A stretch of DNA of 64,000 bases from Notospermus geniculatus (taxonomy: Eukaryota; Nemertea; Pilidiophora; Heteronemertea; Lineidae), in contig NMRB01002289.1 in assembly GCA_002633025.1 (NCBI GenBank), positions 29,437-93,436 of the forward strand, read 5' to 3'. Positions 10,317 through 22,635 of this stretch are shown piece by piece. Position numbers and translations under genes: made by a program. Position 1 is the stretch's first letter. Each line of letters starts with the position of its first letter. The notes below the pieces were generated by a model. The model did no database searches, was not told the DNA's origin, and saw nothing but the letters and a program-made list of their open reading frames with translations.

Positions 10317-12000
10317 GACAAATGGAACATCCCATTGACATTAGATATGACCACAAACTTACGCCATGAGTTTCATAACATACCGGTATAACTTACAGAT
10401 CGATCGCTTGACGTTCGATTGATGAGAGATAAGCATTATGATTGTAAAATAGCAGCAGTTAAAATCTCATTCGAAGTGACTGGAATTCAGCTGGAGACAA
10501 AGCGAAGCCGTGTTTATGTTGTGATTAGCGAGGCGCTTGTGAAACCTCACTAGTACATGTATAAAAAATACACGTTGACTGTCAACTCACGATAAACGGA
10601 AGGTCGACCATGCAACGTATTCGCGCATGCGCACTTTGCGTTTAAAGGTATAATTTCACGGAATTAACAGAAGAAAAACACGGCAAGCTTGTTTTAAAAC
10701 CGAGATTCTCATTTAGAACAGACAATACATGTACTCCCAATCCAGAGCTTTCTGGGCGAGCGATGCAAGGGGGAAAACGTACTCTTAGGAGTTGAGAATT
10801 CTGGAGTGGAGATGCAGGTTTAGGCCTACATGATCCCCCTTCTCCAGCTGAAATGTGGATCCGGAATGTAGAAGAGTGCCAGCTGAAAGAATTATCAAAG
10901 AACGTTTGTTTCGGAACAGAGGGATGCAATGCATCCCTCCATCCGAAATAAATGGCTCCCGCTAGGCTACCTACGGCAGCCTAGCGGCAGCCTGCGTAGC
11001 TATGGCATTATGGATTAGGATCTATGGGAAAATTCCACAGCAGCACTGAAATCCTGTCAAAGAAAAAAGTATTTGTCGGCTATAATCCAAGTCATTCACA
11101 GGCCCAAAAAGAAACATATTCACTTATTCCAGTAACCGGTAGCACTTGTCACAAAAGCACGTGAACGACGAACGACATGCTGAACTGGTGGTTGGATATA
11201 GAGAACTACATGTATGCATGAATTAGGCAAAGCAGACAAAGAACTCTGTTACTAAGCCGCATTGTGGCATTTCTGACAATGGCTTATGCTGATTCAATGG
11301 CCGATTACGCTGTTAACAGGCGTGATTTCTTATCTGCACGGGGTGATAGACAGTGAAGCGAACATTCGACTTCGGCTTGGCCTATAAGCAGAAAGCAGAC
11401 GACCGCCACAAAATCCCGAATTTTCGTGTTATATTCGGCGATATTGTATCCATTCATATATGATTACTTATTACGGATATCTTTCGTAGAAACAGTACCG
11501 CTAAACACAACTAATACGGCGTGTTCACGCAATGGGAGACAAAAATGCATATTCCTGAAAAATCCTCTATGAGGCATTCTACTCGCTGGTTCGACAAAGT
11601 AATTCGCTGGCTACGCCATTTTTCGCCTGGCGGCGAGCCCAGGAACCATTGCGTCTAGACGCACTGATCCGCGGAACCGGCGGCAGCACAACACGGCGAT
11701 TGCTTTTACGGATCACAATTGCAATGTTTTATACTTGATTTGGCATAATGACGTATGAACATTCTGTGCACTCCACATGCCTTGCATGATATAGCATTTT
11801 TTTAAACATATTTAAGTTTATTAACACACTTCCAAAATACATTTTACAGAAATATTAAGAAGAGGATATAAGCCATATAGCATTTTGAGCAACTCGGACA
11901 CACATCTCTTCGGCAATGTGGATCGTCCATGACGTGCATGTATACATGCTGTACGTGGTGTATGTGGGATGATCAATAAAAACTTTCTCAAAACAAGTTC
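10317..12000. other. non-coding; 3' UTR of the TRIM-like gene then unassigned
   Basis: A candidate AATAAA lies at 10947-10952, about 630 bases after the TRIM stop. No exon is supported. A short palindromic GC-rich patch occurs at 10965-11000. Confidence 0.4.
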
Positions 12001-12116
12001 AGTATGGTGGTGGTATAGCCGTGTTGATCGTCAGCAATATAGAAAGGAGGATGGTAACACCGATTTCTAAGACCAACTTTTTAAATTTTACATGCAAGGT
12101 ACATGCTGACTCAAGC

Positions 12117-12144
12117 TTTCGACACTATACGGTGTCTTCCTCAG
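12117..12144 (-). ncRNA. hammerhead-ribozyme-like core, Penelope-type element end
   Basis: Minus strand: CTGAGGA, stem GACAC/GTGTC with a 6-nt loop, then GAAAGC. Further along come CTTGAGTC and then AGTTGGTC near 12070, reminiscent of the terminal repeats of Neptune/Penelope-like retroelements. It is probably a decayed element end, and stem III is imperfect. Confidence 0.45.
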
Positions 12145-12637
12145 GAGTGAGGGAAAATATTAGAACACAAGTATAAGAGTCAAATCAAAATCCCAGAATA
12201 AACAACAACATAACAAGTAATTAAGAAAGCAGAGAAAGGGGTAGACAAGTAGAGAGGAGGCAGACAAAGAGAATTGAAAAAACATGAGCTGAGAAGCTCA
12301 AAACAAACATTTCTGGACAACCTCCAGTGGTAACACAACACACCGTTTGACATCTTCAAACCTGCTGCTACTTCAAATTTCACAAGCGCCCTCATTTCGT
12401 GAGAGGGTGCATTATTGGCTTCATGCACAATGTGCACAATGGACTCTCTCACTTTCATCTGCATTGGATGAAATAAATGTACCCCTACATGCCCTACGGG
12501 GCACACTGGGCAATAGCACCTCGGCTTCTGTTTCTACATTGAGCTTTTTATTTTTGCAAATCACCTTTCGTCTACTGGGGTCATCTCAATTCCTACCCCA
12601 AAATATAGGCCTACTGCTTCCTGGTTCCGATAACCCT

Positions 12638-12943
12638 GCTCTCTAAATGTTGAAGAGTGAAATTCACTCATTTGGAGTGAGACAGGGACCACTCCATGAA
12701 GTCACTCCATTAGAGTGAAACGCTCCACTGTTGTATTGGCATTAGATGCAACAAAAATACTTTTAGACCTATTTTCTTTCTCCAAATCCAAAAAGTATTT
12801 TTGCATTTTGAAAGAGACAGTGTTTTGTTGCTTCTAATGCCAATATATACAGCGGCGACTTTTACTCCAATGGAGTGACTTCATGGAGTGGTCCCTGCCT
12901 CACTCCAAATGAGTGAATTTCACTCTTCGGAATTTAGAGAGTG
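12638..12943. mobile_element. ~306-bp MITE with ~100-bp arms
   Basis: The arms begin CTCTCTAAAT and carry GAAGAGTGAAATTCACTCAT and GGGACCACTCCATGAAGTCA. An inner second pair (TTGGCATTAGATGCAACAAA and its complement) surrounds a short AT-rich centre. No coding capacity. Confidence 0.75.
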
Positions 12944-13724
12944 GGTTTTAAGTTGATATAGATGTTCTGGTAACGTCAGATTCTTAAATTGCATTACAAA
13001 TCCGACACCGCTCTCCACCCAACATAAAAAATACTGACATATTTTGTGTACAGAAAAGACGTCTGCTGTTATTTCTGTTCATGATCATATGTTTTTATCA
13101 ATATCATATTTTGAACATCACGTGTTCTGCCCTGACCACATCTATTTCACATACTTCAGTTTATCTTTATCAGACTGTTGACCCTATTTGACAAACCTCG
13201 ATATATCTTACAATCGCTCGTATACTGGATTACCTTACCTCACAGGTCCGTAGGTTCAAAAAAGAGGACATGTACCCCATGGCAATTTTGGGTGTGCACA
13301 TGTAATTCCTTAGATCAGAATTAGTATGTACATGTACTCTTGCTTACGATATTTAGATAGCGTGTCACAGCATTAATTTGTATTTCCTACCTTATTAACC
13401 AAGAACTGTACGGAGATTTTTGTGGAAGTTTAAGCTGCGGTGTCAAAGTGGTTGATAATGTACTACATGTATGACATGTGGAGATATCCATGTCAATTTC
13501 AAGATATGGATTTGAAAGAGATGTAAGTTTCTACAGTACATTTGTGAATAATCATCTACCGGTTCTCTATCAGAACCGGTGTAATGTTTTTGAATGTTTC
13601 AGCTGTTTCACTGACTTCAGTCGAACAACACTTGTGTGATACATTCCTTTTGGCTTACATGTATACAGGGAGTCCTCGGTAATACCATCTTCAGGGCCAT
13701 ACTTTTGAGGCCCTGCTCATGTAT
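12944..13724. other. non-coding, nothing recognised
   Basis: No exon or complete repeat seen. A 20-bp palindrome-like ACCGGTTCTCTATCAGAACC occurs near 13559. Confidence 0.4.
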
Positions 13725-13872
13725 AATGGCCAATACACACGATCCAATTTCTCATCAAATTTTTTGGACATTCAGATTCCGGGCCTATTGGGGGCTTCAG
13801 TGTATAAACCCGCGTGTAGGCCTTTATTGAGCAGAAAATTGGATGAAAAATTGGATCGTGTGTATAGGCCAT
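13725..13872. mobile_element. 148-bp hairpin MITE, family with 32052-32208
   Basis: Arms TACACACGATCCAATTTCTC / GGATGAAAAATTGGATCGTG. The interior ATTCAGATTCCGGG ... AAACCCGC is shared with 32052-32208. Confidence 0.7.
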
Positions 13873-13911
13873 AACGTGTATGATGATTGACTAAGCCTCC
13901 CCTGTTCTACT

Positions 13912-14161
13912 GTAACCAGTGTGGTGACTCAAAGTGAAAATTATTTTATTCGTACGCGAAGTCGTTGATGCATAACTAATGGTGCTTGTCGCATTCGCAG
14001 TTCATCTGGTAAATGGAAGGGGTGACGGGTGATTACGTAATAAGCTGTCACCCCTTCTATTTGCCTAAACAACTGCAAAAATAGTCAACACGATTAGTTA
14101 TGCATGAGTAAAATCGCGTAGGAATAAAATAATTTTCAGTTTGAGTCGCCACACTGGTAAC
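13912..14161. mobile_element. 250-bp MITE, TIR GTTACCAGTGTGGCGACTCA
   Basis: ~45-bp arms (GTAACCAGTGTGGTGACTCA left, complement of GTTACCAGTGTGGCGACTCA right) plus a second inner pair around ATGCATAACTAAT and GGGGTGAC. Confidence 0.7.
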
Positions 14162-15598
14162 TCCAGTTGTGGTCCACGTGGACTCATGATTGTACAGCCA
14201 GAATAGGAAGACGGTATTGGCGAGGAGTCCATCTATAAACCTCTTTAGTACATTTCTGTTGGCTTATTCTACTTGATATTCTCCGATCAGATACCATCCA
14301 TGTCGCGATGACCGCCTTGATTGATTGAAACATGATATCATTATACACAAGAATATGATTTTTAGCTGATGTATTATCCGCTTATAAATAAATAATTGCT
14401 TGAAGCAAAATGATTCTCGTTGAATCAGTTCTTGAAGTCCATATTTGGCAAACCCATGTTTTACCTGCAGGTGGCCTGACATACTACAGGATGTTACAAA
14501 AGACCTCCATGACAATAACTCTTCCACTATTCTCTGTTGTTATGAGGATTTAAACTTGAAACACCCTGTAGCCAACTCTCACGTTCATGAGAGCTACCCT
14601 AGCCGTCGATTCGTGTTTCTGTTCAAACACGAGTTGTGAAAGTTTGTTAGCAATTGTTGGATACTGTTGGTATGAGAATCTAAAACTATGACATGCATTG
14701 CAAGTAGTAAAATACACTAAACATCAACATTCGAACCCAGAACCGTAGGTTGTCAGTTGCTAGCGCCACCTGTGATGAAATGAGTGTACCGATATGAACC
14801 TAATAGCTAGCTGACCACAGGGTTCCTTTAAGATGCCAAGGGACGACCCTTCATGGCAAACATTTCCCCTACTGGAAACATTTTCAGGCAATTTCTGAAA
14901 ATGAATCGTCATGTTCATGTGTTACTTCTGTAGTTCATTTGCTGCATGTGTAGAGTTAACGCAACTCTTTCCAACACATGACATTGTCGGGGACATTGTC
15001 CACATTTATTGTAATATGCTTGTCTGCTGCTGGCATTTATCAATACCAGACATTTCGCCAAGCGCCATCTATGGGCAACGAATACCAACCTCGTACCCTG
15101 GAATTTGCTAATTCAATGCTGATGTAAACGGACTTCTGTATTGGGGAAAACCCGTTCCTGTGTCTACTGGAAATACAACCTTCATTTGGTGAATTTTACA
15201 TCATAGAAACGTTGTAAATATGTAAAACTGGAGGCTGAATTCAAAAATTCAGGAGACGAATGTCTTGTGGGGTGGACATAGGCGTGTTCGTGGAGAAATT
15301 CAAGGTGATAACGCTGATTGAACCGCAACTTTCGTTTCCGGCGGGTTTTCCAAGATGGACAACACCTAGAGATAATTTTTACTGATCTTAAAATAGTTTA
15401 TCAAAGTGCATCAATTTCAGTTGATGCACTACTGCCGGACAGACCAGTTGGAGTGGGCACCAGGTGTTACTGGGCGACTGCCGATTTATTGAATACCGGT
15501 AAATTCTCTCCTCAATCCCGAAAAATCACGGTTTCTCCTCACCATTCACTGTGAGTTTTTGTTGTTATTATTGAGATTCTCATCTAAGACAATCCAAA
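14162..15598. other. non-coding, nothing recognised
   Basis: No exon supported. This is presumably upstream sequence of the coiled-coil gene. No TATA box or clear promoter motif near 15500-15598. Confidence 0.4.
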
Positions 15599-18021
15599 AT
15601 GGCGCTGTCAAAGGCGACCAGGAGATGGTCAAGCCAGCGAAAGGAGCTGAGCATGATGCCAGTGACGGACCTACCTCCAGAGAGTTTCTGGTTGGTGAAA
15701 CAGTGTCGACGTGATATGGAGAACAGCGGGCTCCATCCGAATGCTTTGAAGGCTGCCGTGGCCAGAAGTATTGCCCACTTTAGGAAAACCATGGTTGGTT
15801 ATTCTGCTAGTGGTCAATTGCTTGAGCAAAATAAATTGTTTGACATCGGCATCGACTTTCTGTCGGTTGTGCGCGGGATCGAATCGATGTTCTTGGGACT
15901 TAAACTTTCTTCCCAAAGTGTTTTGGAGTGTTCACGAAGCGGTTACCACTATATTGAAGATGGTGAGATGCAGATGGCGGGTAAGCATCTGAATCTCGCG
16001 CATGACGAGGCAATAAAGGTGAATGGCGAGTTATCCGAGGCTTTGACAGCAAAGATGACAGCGATACTGGAAGAAATGAAGACACTGCGAGGGAAACACC
16101 ATGCGGATATACTGGAGCTGCAAAAAGGGTACGCACCACAGATTGAAGAGAAGAGGAAGGCGTTTGAAGAACAGAAGGCGAAGAAGGAGAAGGAATATGC
16201 TGAGAACCTCCAGAGGCTGGAGAGCGAAATAGCCCGCATTCATGCCAGGTGGTTCAAAAGAGACAAAGTGGCAGACGACGTTGCCCGCGTTGAAGAGGAG
16301 AAGGCTCAAGCTGGCATTGAGCATCAGACGAGCCAAGAAGAGTATCAGAAAAGCCTGGAGTCCCTAGAAACCGAACCGGATGAGATATTAAGAAAGGACC
16401 CCAAAGGTGTCGCTCTTTATTCGGCCATCAACGCCTTCTCTGGGCTTTTGACGTATTTGAGCGCGTTTCAAGCTTTGTTGGACTCCCTGCAACAACACCA
16501 CACCAGCGCCTCGATCAAACCTGTTGTCGGCTACAACTATGACGGCGACCTGAAACAACTGTTGAAGGGAGACTCAGCAAGGATCGACATCATCTCGAAC
16601 TACTCCCGGTAGGTTCGTCTTACCACCTCGATTTAATACTATCGATTTTCAATCACAGCCCGTCAGTTATCCCATCCTCGCACCCAGGGTCTTCACAACC
16701 GGCTCCCCAACTCGTGCTTGGTTCATTGAGGGAGGGTACGACCGTAAATGACCTGAGATTCTCATTGATGCAGTTATCCTGGCCCTCATCGCTTCGAATT
16801 CAATTTCAAATTCAAATTCGACTTCAAATTCAATTTCAAAAACGTGTTTGTTTATCTTTGTTATGTGCGGCTTTAAACAACGCCAGATGCTCGGTTATTC
16901 CCCGTGGGTATCACTCGTGGGATTCCCCATGCGTATCCATGGCAACAGCACGACAGTAGCCTCCATTTCAAGCCTTGAGCTGGTTAATCGTTGATTCCAA
17001 TATGTGGGTCCCTCTAAACTAAGACCCCGCGGGCGAAATTGGCAGACGGTTTACCATCTAGGCACCGTAGAGCCTACTTCAAAACATCAAGAAGCGCATG
17101 CGTCAGGTGATTTCCCAAGCATTCAGGCAACCAATCAAATCACGCCATTCAGAGCTATGGACGGTATTCCTATTTCCCCGTATTGGGGACGCCTGGATAT
17201 GGGTTATCGTCGGTTCGTGTATTGTACACATGTAGTCAATAGTGTTGTGGTATTCAGAGATATATTGATTCACTGGGGAATTTATTTGTGGGATGTTGAA
17301 CTCGGACTAACTTTTGGAAAATTATAAATAAGATTTCCCTGCACATTCGTTAGTCATTTTGATCCTTTGAACAGTGAAATACTTTTTGCCCAAGACGCAG
17401 TTCCCCTCCAGATAATAGAGAGGTTAGGAAAATAAACGATAACGTAAACGACAGGACTATGACGTCAGACTCCATTCGATCATACGTCTCTCCTGGGCCA
17501 GGATTTGTGACGTCATTTTCATATCACTGACGTATCGTTTATTTTCTTAACTTGGCTGACAACAAAGACATGAACGAAACAAAGCAAAAACTATGAGAAT
17601 ATGAAACAAACGCAAATAAAGTCAACATCTCCCCAACACAGCCCATATATGACTACACCCTGGGCCGATTTCTTAAAGGGTGTTTAAGACTTAGACGCGT
17701 GTAACTTCACTAAATGCACGCACTTCCACCATGCACTTGACGAAGTTACACGCGTCTAAGTCTTAAACGCCATTTGTGAAATCGGCCCCCTGAGATCAAG
17801 ACAACTTGACCTTGACATTTCCCCATCGACGGCCTTGACCCCGTAACCCGTCCGTTTCAGATGGATGGCCCTAGAGGATACCTTTAGACGGTGCTACGAC
17901 CAGGTTCATCTTTACCACAGTCAGTTTTGTGAGGAGTTAACACAGAATCCGTCACAAAAAGAAGCCCGGGAAAAACTGAGGGATGACGAGTGGAATTCCG
18001 AGATAGAAAAACTTCTTGCCA
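15599..18021 (+). CDS. unrecognised coiled-coil protein, exons 1-2 (3' end open)
   Basis: Exon 1 is 15599-16608 and exon 2 is 17861-18021. The start ATG sits in AAAATGGCG, a good animal context. Exon 1 runs into TAG, but GTAGGT at 16609 is a usable donor and CCGTTTCAG ends at 17860. Joining CG to A restores an Arg codon and continues in the frame of exon 2, whose 3' edge is a strong donor (A/GTAAGT at 18022). This gives at least 390 residues. Residues 1-60 are basic, 70-130 are hydrophobic to amphipathic (IGIDFLSVVRGIESMFLGL), 150-265 form a Glu/Lys-rich coiled coil, and 275-300 form another hydrophobic helix (AINAFSGLLTYLSAFQALL). Exon 2 is charged and helical (YDQVHLYHSQFCEEL). No family recognised. 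The terminal exon was not found: an acceptor at 20512 would give only 14 more residues. If exon 2 is not used, a 337-residue protein ends at 16612. Confidence 0.7.
16609..17860 (+). other. intron of the coiled-coil gene (inferred)
   Basis: Contains an AATTCAAATTC simple repeat at about 16793-16845 and a hairpin MITE at 17662-17788. Nothing else recognised. Confidence 0.5.
17662..17788. mobile_element. 127-bp hairpin MITE, second copy of the 6756-6893 family
   Basis: Arms GGGCCGATTTCTTAAAGG / GAAATCGGCCC with the shared inner stem TTAGACGCGTGTAACTTC. It lies inside the inferred intron of the coiled-coil gene. Confidence 0.7.
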
Positions 18022-18367
18022 GTAAGTGCAGGATTGATACAAAACATGAAAGATGAGACCCTAAAACTTACCAAAATCTTCGTTTGTAAGAGTTCACAGA
18101 GGCCTAAAAATGCTATGGTTTGATAGGATCAGTGCATGTATCAGTGGATGTGCTGATTCCTTGAGTTCCATGAAAAAATTCAGAGGCTGTGTATCAATCG
18201 TAAAAGGCTGAGTGACTGTCAAACAAAGAATGGAAAGCGATATATAAAAAGAACATGCTGACCTCTGACTAACTCTAACTTGTCTAGACCTGCTCCCCCA
18301 AGTTTCCCAATGAACTCTACAAAGAATAAAGTGTCCTTTCACAAACACGGCTGTTCGTCTTCGTCAA

Positions 18368-18552
18368 TTGAGGAAACTGAGTTGTGATCCTTGAGAAAAT
18401 GGAGAAAGCTATGAAGCTGCAAATTGCAGGGATTATTCTATACAGCACAACAAATAATCAAGTCAACATAAAGTCAACAAATAATCCGTGCAATTTGCAA
18501 GTGCGTAGCTTTTTCAGTTTTCCCAAGGATCACAACTCAGATTCCGGCCTCA
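18368..18552. mobile_element. ~185-bp hairpin MITE
   Basis: Arms CTGAGTTGTGATCCTTGAGA / CCCAAGGATCACAACTCAG. An inner pair GCAAATTGCA / TGCAATTTGC surrounds an AATAATC-rich centre. Confidence 0.65.
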
Positions 18553-18594
18553 AGTGACGAAATGAACAGCTCCTTGACAATGAGAGTCTTATAC

Positions 18595-18813
18595 ACCTTT
18601 CCAACAAAGATGTTGGTGGGCTAGTCCTCCCATATGACGTTGTGGAAATTCATTTGTCCAAGCATGATGTAACACTCCCAGACGCATCCTACTTTACCTA
18701 AACTTTGCCCATAGCCCGCTTGACCAGCTTAGCGTGCCAGCGGCCATTGAAATGTATCAAGCTTCTGACAACATGGCGAGAACTGTTAGACCGCCATCTT
18801 TGTTGGAAAGGTC
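18595..18813. mobile_element. ~220-bp inverted-repeat element
   Basis: ACCTTTCCAACAAAGATG at the left matches the complement of CATCTTTGTTGGAAAGGT at the right. No coding capacity. Confidence 0.5.
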
Positions 18814-19019
18814 TTTATGGCCACACAAGNGAATCAAAATCCCGGGGCAGGGGACCAGCCGCCACAGGGCTCACCGAATGCCAGAGGACTCAGACAACAG
18901 GATATATCGCCTGGAGTACTATTAAACATTTTCCTAGCTGTCGCCATTTTGTTGATACTACTACGCTTTATTCTGTTCTGAGGACCAATATCACAGAAAA
19001 AAGGCACAGCACTAACAGG

Positions 19020-19095
19020 ATCCAAGCAGGGAATTGATCCCATGACCTTGGCTGTGAAATGTGCCGCTTTTTGTACTGCACCACTCTGGCAACTA
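19020..19095 (-). repeat. tRNA-derived SINE head (pol III A/B boxes)
   Basis: On the minus strand, GAGTGGTGCAGTAC resembles an A box and GGGATCAATTCCC a B box (GGTTCRANTCC type) at roughly tRNA-like distance. No cloverleaf forms over the full length, so it is a SINE or decayed pseudo-tRNA rather than a functional tRNA. Confidence 0.4.
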
Positions 19096-19203
19096 AATTC
19101 TTGGCAATAGGGCATAAATCTGGGAAACTGGGAAAGCTCCTATTACACTCGGACGACTGTCAAATTTGTGCTGAATAAGTTCTACACATAATGTATTTTT
19201 GTA

Positions 19204-19288
19204 TTTTGCGGAACGAAACAGAACGGAACGGAATGGAACGGTACCCACAACATGACCTGTTGTTCCGTACCGTTTCGTTCCGCAAACT
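19204..19288. repeat. inverted GGAACGAAAC repeat
   Basis: GCGGAACGAAAC and GTTTCGTTCCGC arms enclose an AGAACGGAACGG-type simple tract. A related GGAACGGAACGG tract follows the hammerhead-like motif near 60857. Confidence 0.5.
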
Positions 19289-19310
19289 ACAAGCAGCCAT
19301 AGGCCTTGGA

Positions 19311-19340
19311 TTGGAGGAATTATACTGATAATTCCTCCAA
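19311..19340. repeat. 30-bp hairpin of the TTGGAGGAATTAT family
   Basis: Perfect 13-bp arms with a 4-nt ACTG loop. It looks like a minimised version of the 3809-3876 hairpin. Confidence 0.6.
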
Positions 19341-20072
19341 GCATAGGCCTATTATATTATATGTATTGTACATAATGTATATTTGTATAAATGAAAGATT
19401 TTGGCTACGAATTGATGTATTCAGAAAATTTGAGCGTGGACTGCAACAAATTGGAGTGCCGAGTCCATTTTGGCGTGTTAACTGGGGCATGTGGATGGGC
19501 TGTCCAAACATGCCAAAAGAGAGACGAGTCCGGTGTTGAATACGAAAATGAAAGAAGGTTTTGTCTTAAGACAGACAGATTGTGTTCACCGGATGAGCGG
19601 GTGGGTGATTCCAAACATAAATATCCGAAGATTTTTCACATTTGGAATTCCCGTGATGTGCATAGTATTAAAAAAGCACAGTCACAATAGCGGACAGTGG
19701 TGATTGTGCAATGTGATATTTTGATTCGTGTGACGGTATTGCCCAATTGTACTCCTCAGAGGAGACTTTTATTGAGGACTTTCCGTCCTATCATAAAGAC
19801 ATATATGTCTTTATGTTTTTATGTCTTTATGGTCCTATGTGATGAACTTCCTTGTTGATATAGGGGCCTTGATATAGCGTGTATTGATTGTGGATGCGTG
19901 CCCACAGAATGTGGCCCGGATTCCGTAAAGTAGGCCTAGGCCTACCCATGGAAGGGAATATACTGTAACTCCTTTTCTAAGTGTGGTCACCGGCCAAGTA
20001 GTCATAGAATCTGATACCCAACCATGCCCACCTCTGTGTATTGTTTTTCATGGGATTAAATCTTTTGGTCTC
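19341..20072. other. non-coding, nothing recognised
   Basis: Overlapping short frames in three phases but no splice-supported exon. A CATAAAGACATAT / ATGTCTTTATG palindromic run lies near 19790-19835. Confidence 0.35.
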
Positions 20073-20166
20073 TCTACAGGGCGGTCCAGAAAACTGTCCA
20101 CCGGACAAGAGCATTTCTTTTGTTTACCGATTGTTCGAGGGACAGTTTCTGGAACACCCTTTAGAG
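20073..20166. mobile_element. 94-bp hairpin MITE
   Basis: TCTACAGGGCGGTCCAGAAA pairs with TTTCTGGAACACCCTTTAGA over about 28 bp. Confidence 0.6.
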
Positions 20167-20884
20167 CCCAACTGAATGGTGCCGTTCACGTTAGTAACTG
20201 GTAGAGTGACAGGAGGCTTGAGGAGGGACGGACCCTGCTTATTGGTCAGGTGGCCTCTTAGAAAAGAAAGTACGGTATGTTGAGCTTGAGATTGGTCTTA
20301 TGTGATTGGGGGGAGGGGGGAGGGGACAATCATCTCCATCCAGTAGGCCTACCCACTCATGTGCCAGTATTGTAGCCTCAATTAGGGGTCAGCTTGCCAA
20401 GAGGGTCGGAATAGACTTCCTTAGGTTCTGAAGGACCGTGTTCCCTAGAAAATAGCAGGGCTAAACTTCAGGACCTTTTAAATAAATCATAACCCGACCT
20501 GTGCATTTATAGGATGGGAGATATGGATTATAAGCGAATACCAAAAACCAAGATGAGTTTAACCACTGTGCTATCCACACCACTTGATGGTATTGAAGAT
20601 ATCCGTCTCTTGGTGCTGCTTGACACAGGTGTGACAGGAATCAGCGTCCAAGGAATGCAGATCCGCCACACAATAGCTCGCTATTGTAAGGTTATATTCG
20701 AATGGTCATGGTCTCTCTAGCCATATATTGTAATCCCTCGCTGAACAATAAGACTGACCGGACTTTGGTTCCTGGGGGACTTGGATTCCTTTCACACCGA
20801 CAGCACACAGAGACGGAATTCTCGGCGAGATCATCTCTGAGTGTGTTACTATGATATGTGCTATATTATGTGCTACCTCATCTC

Positions 20885-21035
20885 CGTAAAGCTGCGTTTA
20901 CCAGACATCCCGAATGCGGTATAGGGAAGCGGAATCCCCGGCGGAACGATATGTTGTATACGAAAATGCACTGCATTTTCCGCTTCCGCGTTCCGCAATC
21001 CGCATTCCGCATGTCAGCTAAACGTAGCCTGAGGT
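20885..21035. mobile_element. ~150-bp hairpin, GAATGCGG arms
   Basis: CTGCGTTTACCAGACAT...GAATGCGG pairs with CCGCATTCCGCATGTCAGCT. An inner GAAGCGGAA / TTCCGCTTC stem is also present. Confidence 0.55.
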
Positions 21036-21143
21036 TTATGTCCGTGACAGGCACACAGACACGATTTCCAATCTCAGACGTGAAATTGTGAGTGTGCTGC
21101 CATCTATAGGAGAGCATGTCAGTGAGATTATCTCACAGACAAT

Positions 21144-21239
21144 TTGTACAAACTCCTCCGCAGTGCCGTCGCATTCCGCATTTTATAATGCTCCAATTAC
21201 GAAATGGAGCATTGCGACACTGTGGAGGAGTTTCGTACG
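21144..21239. mobile_element. ~96-bp hairpin MITE
   Basis: GTACAAACTCCTCCGCAGTG pairs with CACTGTGGAGGAGTTTCGTAC. The inner arms carry CATTCCGCATT / AATGGAGCATTG. Confidence 0.6.
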
Positions 21240-21273
21240 AGTACTGCCAGCTTTACGGCACGTTTGGTAGGTT

Positions 21274-21803
21274 ATGCTTTACATTTACATCATAAAGAGA
21301 TCAAACCCCTAAAGCAACCACTTGAGCACCCACTGTTGCTTGTCCGATGAGTTCCAGTTTTTCTCACCAGATGGCTCTTATCACCCAAATTTCCATGTTA
21401 AACTAATATTTCTAATCAAATTTGTGTTGGTGGCCGTAGCATCCAACAATCCACCAGCCCTGCGCCCAAATTTGTGAAGAATGACCAATTCATAAAGGTG
21501 CCAGGGCTGGGTAAACCTGTTGGTCCCATCCCTGTACATATGTACAGTAGCCTATCTAAATGTATAGCAGATACCCGAGAGACAGTGCGCAAGGGTGCTG
21601 GCTACTAAATGTTCCACATCACAAAAATTACTGAATGGAATCGTATGGAATTTTCACACATCATGGAGAAGACCCATAGCTATCATATAAAACAACTGGA
21701 AGAAGTTTCATTGAAAATTTCTTTGGGTATCACGTTTTTCTCAGAATGTCGTAAACCAAGTGGTTGCTTTAGGGGTTTGATCTCTTTATGTTTACATTGT
21801 ATA
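21274..21803. mobile_element. ~530-bp transposon remnant with 45-bp TIRs
   Basis: ATAAAGAGATCAAACCCCTA...GCAACCACTTG at the left is repeated inverted at about 21755-21800. The interior holds no frame longer than 84 codons. Confidence 0.65.
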
Positions 21804-22104
21804 ATCGAGTCTTCGTTTTCTGACTGCGAGCATGAGTTTAGTTTCAGTATACTCATTGCATGAACGTACAATCTACTTTAAAATGTAAACTATAACAGTG
21901 ATTTTATCGGTTTGGCCACCGATTGTGACCAGGCCCTCTTTACTGATACCGGTGCTTGACACATCGACGCGACCAATAGTTTTATTTACAGATCTCTTTT
22001 TGTTTTGTAAACCTTGTATTTACCTCAAGTCATGTAAATAAGTCGGGACGAATATTAAAGAAGAGATTAAAACTACAAAATATTCTTTTATTCTGATTTT
22101 AAGC

Positions 22105-22260
22105 CTTTCAATACTTTGACAGCCGAGACATTGGGGATCATAGCTACGATGGAGGGCAGCACCTCAAAGCCAGGTCCAAAACACAATGGGCGACTTTGTG
22201 GGAAGTTGATCAGGACCTGGATGTCAATAGTTAACAGCTAGTGACACCTATTGAGGAAGT
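22105..22260 (-). repeat. dispersed repeat, inverted copy 2
   Basis: Complement of the 3960-4155 repeat (GTGGGAAGTTGATCAGGACC, CTAGTGACACCTATTGAGG). Confidence 0.5.
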
Positions 22261-22635
22261 AAGATATTGTCACCGTTGGGACAATCCAGTTTTCCCCGGG
22301 GTCATACATATGCAGTCACCGCCGAATAGGCGGCAGTGCTGCAGATTGAAAAATTCACTCAAATACGAAGATAGAACATTCCATCTCACTCACCTTCCAC
22401 AATCTTCTCCAGGCAGCCTATCCAGGGACTGGATATCCACGTCGTTGCCTTCTACAACCGGACCAATGGCTGCCGACAGCTTGGCAGAATGACACGCCAC
22501 CTAGCGGTAGAGGAAGAATTTACTTAAGCCATCATGAAGGAGTGAGTTTTTGGAGCTTTCTCAAAACAAGTTCTTCCGGAAATTATCGAAGACAGACGAA
22601 TATGGACGAAGTGGAGTGCCATCAAGATTTGATGA

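Noticed and set aside
14735-14775. tRNA-like GGGTTCGAATG (minus strand)
   Set aside because: No cloverleaf and wrong distance to any A box. At most a SINE scrap.
20513-20720. Possible third exon of the coiled-coil gene after CATTTATAG
   Set aside because: In the required phase it gives only 14 residues before a stop. In the longer frame it does not join exon 2.
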